A program made the translations under genes and the position numbers. This document shows positions 53,301 to 62,700 of a DNA stretch of 64,000 nucleotides, one piece after another (the first letter of the stretch is position 1; each line of letters starts with the position of its first letter). The notes under the pieces were generated by a model. The model did no database searches and was not told the origin of the DNA. It saw only the letters and a program-made list of their open reading frames with translations. Origin of the DNA: Limanda limanda. Its lineage: Eukaryota > Chordata > Actinopteri > Pleuronectiformes > Pleuronectidae. The stretch covers positions 2,022,619 to 2,086,618 of the forward strand of contig NC_083638.1 in NCBI RefSeq assembly GCF_963576545.1, written 5' to 3'.

Positions 53301-56300
53301 ATGAGAACAAACACGTCGGATTATCGTGAGTCAACGAGAACCAGAGATAAAGTAGTTCCTGTTAAACCTGGACTTTCTCCTCTAGCGCCTCCCTCAGGAC
53401 AAACAGGTTATTCTGCAGGTTATTCATCATGATGAGGTTAACAGTGAAGGTGCAGTGAAGCTAAAGCAGAAGTTTGATGCAGCAGGTCAGAGCTCGAGCT
53501 GGAAGCTGTACCTGATCAGCAGACGAGTACTGAAAACAAAAAGAAGCCTGAAAGAACAAAACACATCAACAAGACAAGAAACATGAGAGACAGGAAAGAG
53601 ACGAACAAACACTTTCACAATAAAGCTCCGTTTAAAAGATTCCGTTAACTATTTATTATCTTCCTGATTTCATTTTCCAGTTTGTCGTCATTTTCCCTCT
53701 ATTTTATTACATCCTGTTAGCATCACCCAGACAGGAAATGAGCTGAACTAATCAGGAAGTAATTTGGAAACATTGATGTTACAAAATGAAAACAATAGAA
53801 TAAATGTTATATATTTAACATTTTATTCTGGTTGCTATTAGCAACTAGAAACCAATCACAGGATCAGCTGATTATGAGGCAAAGAAGGATGTGATAACGT
53901 CACGTGACGTCTGAAAAATATGAACATTAAAGGCAGTTTAGTTTCTACAGTTTATGTATGTTTGTTATTACCATCGATGATTATTAAAAATATTATCCCA
54001 CCAGGTGATTGTGTGGAATCTAGATGAAAGTTATTAAAAGTGTCTGACATCACACAGAGACAACATGAGACAAATACAGAACATTCAATAATCACAACGG
54101 ATCCTGAATATATGTAAATATAATCAACACTGAATATATTAATGTGTTTCTGTATATAAAGTATTGTGTGTACATTGTTCTTTGTTTCTATGTCATTATG
54201 TATTTATAGATCAAAGCTACTGACCAGCAGTGACATGAGGAACTTGTGCAGGTAAACGATGTTGATGCAGCCCAGACGCAGCGAGACCTTCCCGTCCACC
54301 TTGGACATGTCTCTGTAGCCGTCCCCCTCCGTCGCCCCCGGAAACAAGACCAGTTTGAAGCTGAACACCTCCTCCCCCATGATGGACACAGCCTGCAACG
54401 AGATCCAATCAGCTGTCAGAGAAGGCGTGACATCATCACGCACACCGGCGTGATGGAAGTGAAACTTGTCTGTCCTCACACCTTCCTGTGGACGGTGTCC
54501 AGGTTCACGTCTGTGACCACGATGTCTCGGAGTCGAGCGAACACCTCGGTCTCCTTCGCCTGCACCAGCACCGACGCATCGATTCCTGCAGGGGGCAGCA
54601 GCGAGCACGGCTCAGTCGATGAGCTTCATGGAAGTCGAGTGTGTTATTAACGACGTTCGTACCTTGGACTCTGATGTCGGCGATGCTGCAGCGGTCGTCA
54701 CACACCTCCACGTGGAAACATCCCAGCACAGCAAACAGCTTGAAGCTGTAGACGCCGCCATCTTTGACTCCTTTAGACACTGCGGACGGAGCAGAGACAG
54801 ACTTCCTGTCACTCTGAGGACGCCACGCTGTGACACACTCGTGCTGACAGTCTCTCACCTGTCCGCCCCGGGCCGGTCTTCTCCACCTGCTTCTTGGTGT
54901 CTCGGTCTCGGGCGGTGCTGAGGTCTGAGGGCAGGGCGCTGGTCAGGTAGTTGATGGTGGAAAGAAGAGCTTTAGTGTGAAGGAGGAAGTCCAGAGAGGA
55001 AAACTCCACCTGAGGACAGGAAGGAAAGATTCAAGATTCAAGAGTTTATTATCAGATGCACAACAATAACATTAAGCAGTCGCTGGAAATGAAATGCTTG
55101 AGTCACAGGCTGTGATCAGCTGACAGGAAGAAACACGTCTCTTCACTCATCTTTCAACACAGCTGTCACGAAGAAAACAAGAAATAAAGTCATGAAACAA
55201 CTTTGAAGCTGAAAGAAATTAATAAAATCAAGAATAAATAAAGTCCGGACTTAACGCAGCTCTCCTTCTGTTGCTATGGCAACCCCTCCTCCACTCACCT
55301 TCAGTGTCTGTTCAGTGTTGTCGAACAGAGTCTGGAAGCTCGGACCTTTGGGGTCGGCCTGAAGGACGACACACACAGACACACACATTAAAAGACACAC
55401 ACACACACACACCTGATCCACTTGAGGTCATGTGACTGGTGAACAGGTGACTTGATGATTCTCACCTTGATGAACTCGACCTTCAGCAGGTTTGAACTCT
55501 TCTGCTCTGAAGAACTGATCAGGTGGAGAGGACGAGTCCTGTCGTCTGAAACACACACACACACATAAATATACAACAACAACAACACAACTGCTGTTTC
55601 TATGGTGACAGCAGTCTCCACCTTCTTGACCTCAGTTGACATTCAGATAACAAACATTGGTTGAAGTTCTGACCTCCACAGTAGTCCAGTGTGACGCTGC
55701 GCAGGTACGAGGTGGCGCTCAGGTCGAAGCTCCGCCTCTTCCCTTCAGCCCCGAGCTGACAGACGCTGAGGGACAAGACGGTTTTCTCCTCGTCCTCCTG
55801 CCGCGTCAGCTCCAGCAGTACCTGAACACACCACCAGAGGTCCCAGAGGTCAGCCATGCGACCTGAGCCACATGGCTGACCTCTGACCCGGGGACAGAAG
55901 AGCCCGACGCACCTCTTTGACTTCGAACAGGAAGTGGACGTCGATCAGTTCCTCCAGAGCCGTGCGCTGCAGCTCTTCATCAGTCGACTTCTCACTGACG
56001 TCTTCATCAGAGTCTGAGGAGAATAAATGGATTAAAACACGAACACACGTAGAGTCTCTACAGGAACCTGCTCAGCCAATCACAATGCAGGAAGCACCAA
56101 CCGGTTTCCATGGCGTCCAGGAGGGCGGGGTGAAGACCGAGCGCTCGTGGTCTGACGTTGGCCAATGACAGAACCTGAAGAGGGAAATACGACCAAATAT
56201 GGTGACATCAATGCTGCAGACACCTGTCAATCAATCAAACTTCTTCCCCTCATGGCTCCTATTGTTGCCGGTCACTGCCCCCCCCCCCCAAGTGGACTGT

Positions 56301-56706
56301 ACCAACTCTACCTTGTCTGTGGGGGTGGAGGGGGAGGAGCCCATGTCTGGCAGGGGGATGCTTTGGACCAGATCCCAAACGTTCTGGATTTTCTGATCCG
56401 AAATCTTGACATGAAGCAGCGGAAGTTCCCCAGACACCTTGAACCTGAAACACAGGGGGGTCAACAGCAGAGTCAGGGGGGGGGGGGGGGGCAGTGCAGT
56501 GACTGGTGTCCTCAGGTGAGAGTTACCTGGGCATCCTGGCGTCTTTGGCCACCATGCACTTTGCCAGGTGGAGGGTGAAGTCCATCGGTTGGAGGATGTG
56601 TTGAAGTGAAGAACCCTGAAGACGAGCCGACTTCCACAGCTCACCTGGAACCAGTTCACACCCGGAGTCAGGAAGTGTACACACACCTGTGCGTGTGTGT
56701 CTGTGT

Positions 56707-56744
<38 letters not shown>

Positions 56745-59700
56745 CTGACTTGCTGTACAGGACCTGGACTCGTCTCAGCTCTACGTTGAATCGCTCATAG
56801 GCTCGATCCATGATCTCCTCCAGAGACGAGAAGGACGATGAAGACGGACTGAAGCTGCTCTGATCCACGCTGTTCAACTGAAAACACACACATTTAACTA
56901 CACACTTCACTTCATACGATTCAACTTCATTCAGAATCAATAAGAACAGAACTGAACCTGTAAACTGCCAAAGTCCACGACGATGAGGTCCGACTTGTCG
57001 CTGTAGAATCCAGACTTTGGGATCAGCAGGTAGGACGGCTTCAGGTCGATCCTCAGGTCCAGAACCTTTCTGGTCTCAATGATGTGAGACAAACCTGCAG
57101 AGACCAGAACCAAAACCCGTCAGAGTCCAGAGAAACAAATAATCAGTACATCTGCTGTTTGCATCAAACTGACCCGTGGCTGTTTTCTCTTTGATCTCCT
57201 CCAGTTTGGAGAGAGTGGCCGAGGTCAGGACCTCCAGGTCGACACCTTTCCCCGTCTGGAAGAACTCCACCATGCTGTTTACTGTCAGCTACAGGACAGA
57301 AGGACACAGGAGGATCAAACCAGGACCAGGAGCAGAACCAGGAGCAGAACCAGGAGCAGAACCAGGAGCAGAACCAGGAGCAGAACCAGGAGCAGAACCA
57401 GGAGCAGGACCAGGAGCAGAACCAGGAGCAGAACCAGGAGCAGAACCAGGAGCAGAACCAAGAGCAGAACCAGGAGCAGGACCAGGAGCAGAACCAGGAG
57501 CAGAACCAGGAGCAGAACCAGAAGCAGAACCAAGAGCAGAACCAGAAGCAGAACCAGGAGCAGGACCAGGAGCAGAACCAGGAGCAGAACCAGGAGCAGA
57601 ACCAGAAGCAGAACCAAGAGCAGAACCAAGAGCAGAACCATGAGCAGAACCAGGAGCAGAACCAGGAGCAGAACCAGGAGCAGAACCAGTCTGCACTGAC
57701 AGATTCAGATCAGACACAAGTGATATTCTATCTGCTCTCACCGCGTCGTAGATGATCTCCACCGGCTGGGACTGGACTCTGATGAGCTGGTCGGCGCTGC
57801 TCGCCTCCGGGTTCAACTCGAACACGACGTTGAGCAGAGAGGAGGAGGAGTCTCCGACGGAGGCGATGAGAGAAGGTATCGCCCTCTGCTGCAGCAAACC
57901 AGTAACATACCAGTGCTCCAGAGCCGCCTCCACCCTGCAGGATGACAGAGAGGGTCAAACCAACACCTGTGGAAATGTGTTTCCTACAGCAGACACATGA
58001 TGGAGAGATCTGCCCTCGGCTTGGCCACGCCCACCTGATGGCCTGAGCTCCAGGTCTCTGAGATATCTTGGTGCTGAGGTCGATCATCTGGATCTTGAGG
58101 ATCTCTGGGACGTCGGGCAGTTCTCTGAGAGTCACTGAAGTCCTCAGCAGCTGGAAGCTGACGACCACGGCTACGTACTGAAACACACGCCGACTCACAG
58201 AGTTATGTTTCTCCTGAAGGTGGCGCTAGAGAGTCGATACATGAAAACACATTCTACCTGTTTGGGTAGCGTCAGGCTGTGGGAGCTGCCGCTGTAGCCG
58301 ATGGCCGAGTAGAGTTTCTCCTTCTCCTCTGTCGTCATGAGTTCGTCGAGTCCAGAACCTGAAGAGAACAAACTCTCAGTTTCTGTTTTTAAACCCGATG
58401 AATCATTTCCAGATCGAGAACTTACTCTCCGTCTCCTTGCTCTCCTCCTGCTCCTGCTCCTCCTTTTTATTCTTTTTCCCAAACAAGCTGCTGAAGAAAC
58501 CTCCCCCTTGCTTCTGCCCCCCCGTCGCTTTCTTCGCCACCACCTTCTGCCCGGACCTGATCACCTGGTAGAGGGGGGGAGGAGTCACATGTTGAAGTGT
58601 TCAGTGTTAAGCTGGACTCGTGTCTCAGTGTGGGTCGGAGTTTACCTCCATCTGAGCCTGCTGTCGAGCCAAAGTGATGTTGAACACGTCCAGAACCTTC
58701 TCCAGCTCCTGGAGGAAACATGTTCATCAGATCCAGAGAAGTTTATTTTCTAGATAAACCTTTATTTTCATAAGCAGCAGAGAACTTTTGTTTGAAAATG
58801 TCTCACAGTTCTAAATGATTTATAAACTCATGTTTCTAAGTGTCTCCACTTCGCTGTGTTGGTGAAGATTCTAGCGGAGACACGAACTGCGTTTACGTAC
58901 AGGATCAGACCCTTGTGGTCATTTGTTGTACTGCACCTGGATGCGTCGCTCTGTGTCCGGACTCGACTTGCCCTGGCTCAGTTTGGTCTTGAAGACGGAC
59001 TTGTACTTCTTCAGGTTTTCTCTGTGGAGTCTGATGTTGGACCAGGACCACATGCGGCTGTAGCGCCGGATGTGGACCTCCAGGATGCTGTCCAGGCCGT
59101 ACCTCCACCTGAGGAAACAAACACACCCTACTGGTCGGTCCGGGAAACTACACGTCAAAGCTGCAGCGAGAAATCTCAAATAGGATTCTTCACTGTCACA
59201 GGTTTCCTGAAGACGCTCCACTGATCTAAAATCTAACAGGTTAAACTTTAATGACAGACCAAACTGAGTCTCCTCGTGAATCACGTGATATGTTAAGTCA
59301 CCTGACGGTCATTACCAGCTGTTGGGGTCGCTGAGATAAAAAAAAACACTTTCTCCTCTGAGTGACGATTTAAAACAAACTAACCAGAGTTTGGTGTTTT
59401 TGTGAACAGAGACTTCAGGCCTGAACTTCCTGTAGGGGGCGTTCTTCACCATACAGTTGATCGACTCCAGCAGATCCACCATGGACAGGTACTGTAAGCA
59501 GACAGGAGACGAAACTCAGACAATCACACACACAAACCCACAAACACACACATAAACACACACACACACGTGTCTGTCTCATGTGTCTCCGGTGTTACCT
59601 GTGGTTTGGTCATCTCTATGGCGATGTTCTGAACCTCCAGGTGAAGCTTTGCTTTCGGGGTTTTCAGTTCCAGCTCAGCGTTTTGGTTGATGCACATTTT

Positions 59701-62700
59701 AGCCGAAGCAAAGATCGGCTTGAAAACTGCAGAAGAACCAACAAATAAACCAATCAGAGAACAGCATGTGTTCAATATTAATAAATAACTCACTGTTAAT
59801 GAATAACTGATTTACTTTAGAAGTAAGTGAAGATGTAATGTGTTACTGCAAACTTGTGCACTATCCACTTTTTATACTGCCACCTTCTGGTGTGTACTGG
59901 TTACTTCTACATGTTCACTGAACAAATGTGGTTAAGATTAAATGTGAGAAAAACTGATGAGGAATCATAAACTCACTGTATTGGTAGTGATGAAGCTGCT
60001 GGTCTGAGCAGCTGATCCCAGACTTCAGCCGAGTCTGGAGGAGGAGGAAGAGGAAGAGGAAGAGGAAGAGGAAGAGGAGGAGGAGGAGGAGGAGGAGAAG
60101 GAGAAGGGGGAGAAGAATCATCAATCATTCATTATTTTTCACTTTCTTTAGTTGAAACAAACTGATGTATTAGAACATGACAACTCACCACAATTTCCTC
60201 CCATGATCCTTTGTAGAATATGGGACTGTCGACGTTCCAGTAGGCGCAGAGACACTCGAGACGCCCGAGCTGAAACCATCAAACAGTGAGGCGTCAGGAA
60301 TCCATCCAATCAGAGGACAGAAGGGACACAACAGAGCTTCTGTTTCTAAACCAATCAGCTTCTGCCTTTATCCTGTTTAAACCAATCAGCTTCTGTCTTT
60401 AGCCCCATGATGAAACTCAATTAAATGAAGTGAGCAGAGCGTCTGTCACCTTGTAGATGATCTTTGCTGCTTCGTTAAGGATACACGACTTCCAGTTCTC
60501 ATCAGTCGTCTGAAAAGAAAGAAAACAAGAGTTACAGGTCGACACTACACCTGTCACAAGTGGATCGTGTGTGTGAGCGTGTGAGTGTGAGTGTGTGAGT
60601 GTGTGTGTGTGTGAGTGTGAGTGTGTGTGTGTGTGTGAGTGTGTGTGTGTTACCAGTAAGCTGAGCTCGGACAGTGTCACTCCCACAGAGAGGGGGTGCT
60701 CTGGGTCCGACAGCTGAAACATATGAGACAGTGTTACTACAGTTGGGGTCTTACTCCCTGGACCTGGATCTGGACTTGGACCTGGACCTGGACCTGGATC
60801 AGTACTTACGTCGTCCTCAAAGCGCACGTGGATGCTGCTGATCTTCACCTGCAGGTTTTTAATAACCTGAGTCGCCAGTTTTTCCATTAACGTGTCTTTT
60901 TTCTCCTCCTGAGGTTTTTCTGAAACAGAAAGAGTCGTTCAGAGACCAGGACCTGAACAGAAATCTGAGACCTGGACTCAGAGGTAACGTGTGTCCCACC
61001 AGGGAAGCATGTCCCATGTGTCTCACAGAAAGGACAGCAGACCTGTCTCCTCCGGATCCGACCATGAGCTCTCATGTCAGATCCAACAGGTGAAAACTCA
61101 CCTGGTTTGTTGTCGAGTCCTTTCAGCTTCTTCAAACCTTTTTTGTGCTTTTTATGCTTTTTAAATCCTTTTGGGACTTTGGCAGCGTTAAAAGCAGAGA
61201 ATTAACAGTTAGTGACAGAAAAGCCCGAAAGCACAGAGGGAGCAGGTGAGGGTCAAAGGTCAGAGTGGGTGTAATGAGTCAGGCTCAACAGTGTGTGACA
61301 AGGCAGGTGAGGGTACTGAGAATGTGTGAGGTCATCACGTAACAACAGTCCAGTGGGATGTCGCTACATGTCTGTGTGTGTCACTGTTGTGTCATTGTGT
61401 GTGTCATTGTGCGTGTCATTGTGTGTGTTACCGTTCTGAGGCTCCTTGTAAACAACAGTCTCCAGACCGAAGAGCAGATCTCCAGACTGAGATGCTGACA
61501 TCACACGCAGCGTGAACAGCACAGACAAAGTTAATACATGCATCTATCCAACTGTGTGTGTCTCTCTGTGTGTGTTTCATTGTGTCTAACAGCAGGAACA
61601 CAAACAGGAAGCAGGAAGAACAAACAGGAAGCAGGAAGCACAAACAGGGGGTCAGTGAGAGGTCAGAGGTCAGCGTGTCTCACCTCTGCGTGCAGCCAGC
61701 TGTAACGCCTCCTCGATGCGCTGCAGCTCGCGCTGCTTCGCCTCCTGCTGGTCACGCTCCTCCTTCGCCGCATCGAACTTGATCGCTGAGATAAAAAAAA
61801 ACACAGACAAACAAAAAGTCAAGTTTTTGATTAAGCAGATGTTTTACTTCACCAGTCACCTCTGGCCACCTGGTCCACCTGTTGACATACAGGAAACTAA
61901 ACCTCAAGACAGACACTGCAGCTGCTGCCTAGACCACGCCCACATCTGATCCCAGACCTGCTCTAATAACAGGATGCATGATGCTGATCAGTGTCCTCGT
62001 ACTGACTCAGTCTGAATGGTCTTCATCAGCCTCTTCACTGCTGCAGGTTTGTATTCTACAGAATGAGAACTGTTCCAGAACCAGAACCTAGTAAAACCTC
62101 CTGAGTCAGTGAGAACTACTCATGACCCTGTGAATACATATTTCAGAAGCAAATCCCAGAATAGAAAGCAAAGAACTACAACAGAAACCAATAGAGACCA
62201 CCTAACTACAACAGAAACCAATAGAGACCACCTAACTACAACAGAAACCAGTAACCTCAAAAGGAAAGCAGCGAACGTGAATCAACCTCAGGTCTGAATT
62301 TAAAAGGAGAAAGATGACGAACAACGCAATGTTCAAGTCTTTTATTGTGAAGGGTAATGTTTGATTAACGACAGGAAACAGAGACAGGATCAGACCTGGA
62401 CCATCACCTGAGAACCTGAGTCTTACCGTTATACGGACACGATTCCAGCTGAGATCCGGCTGCAACACACACACAACCACACCTGAGAAAACACACTCCA
62501 CCCTAAACAACACAATGTGAGACGTCATGTATGAGCTCCGCCTCCAGACCAGCCAATCAGAACCTGGGATTCTGAACATTGATTTTACCAGCCCTCATCT
62601 CTGGAGAAGATCCGGTCTGAGGACGACCTGGGTCCACCCATACTTGACTCTGATTAGTTAGTTTGTCTGGCTTGCATGTTGTTTGAATGAGGAAATAAAA

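Noticed and set aside
57176..57643. GAEPGAEPG frame and poly-Leu/Val frame
   Set aside because: Alternative frames of the 12-bp intronic minisatellite.
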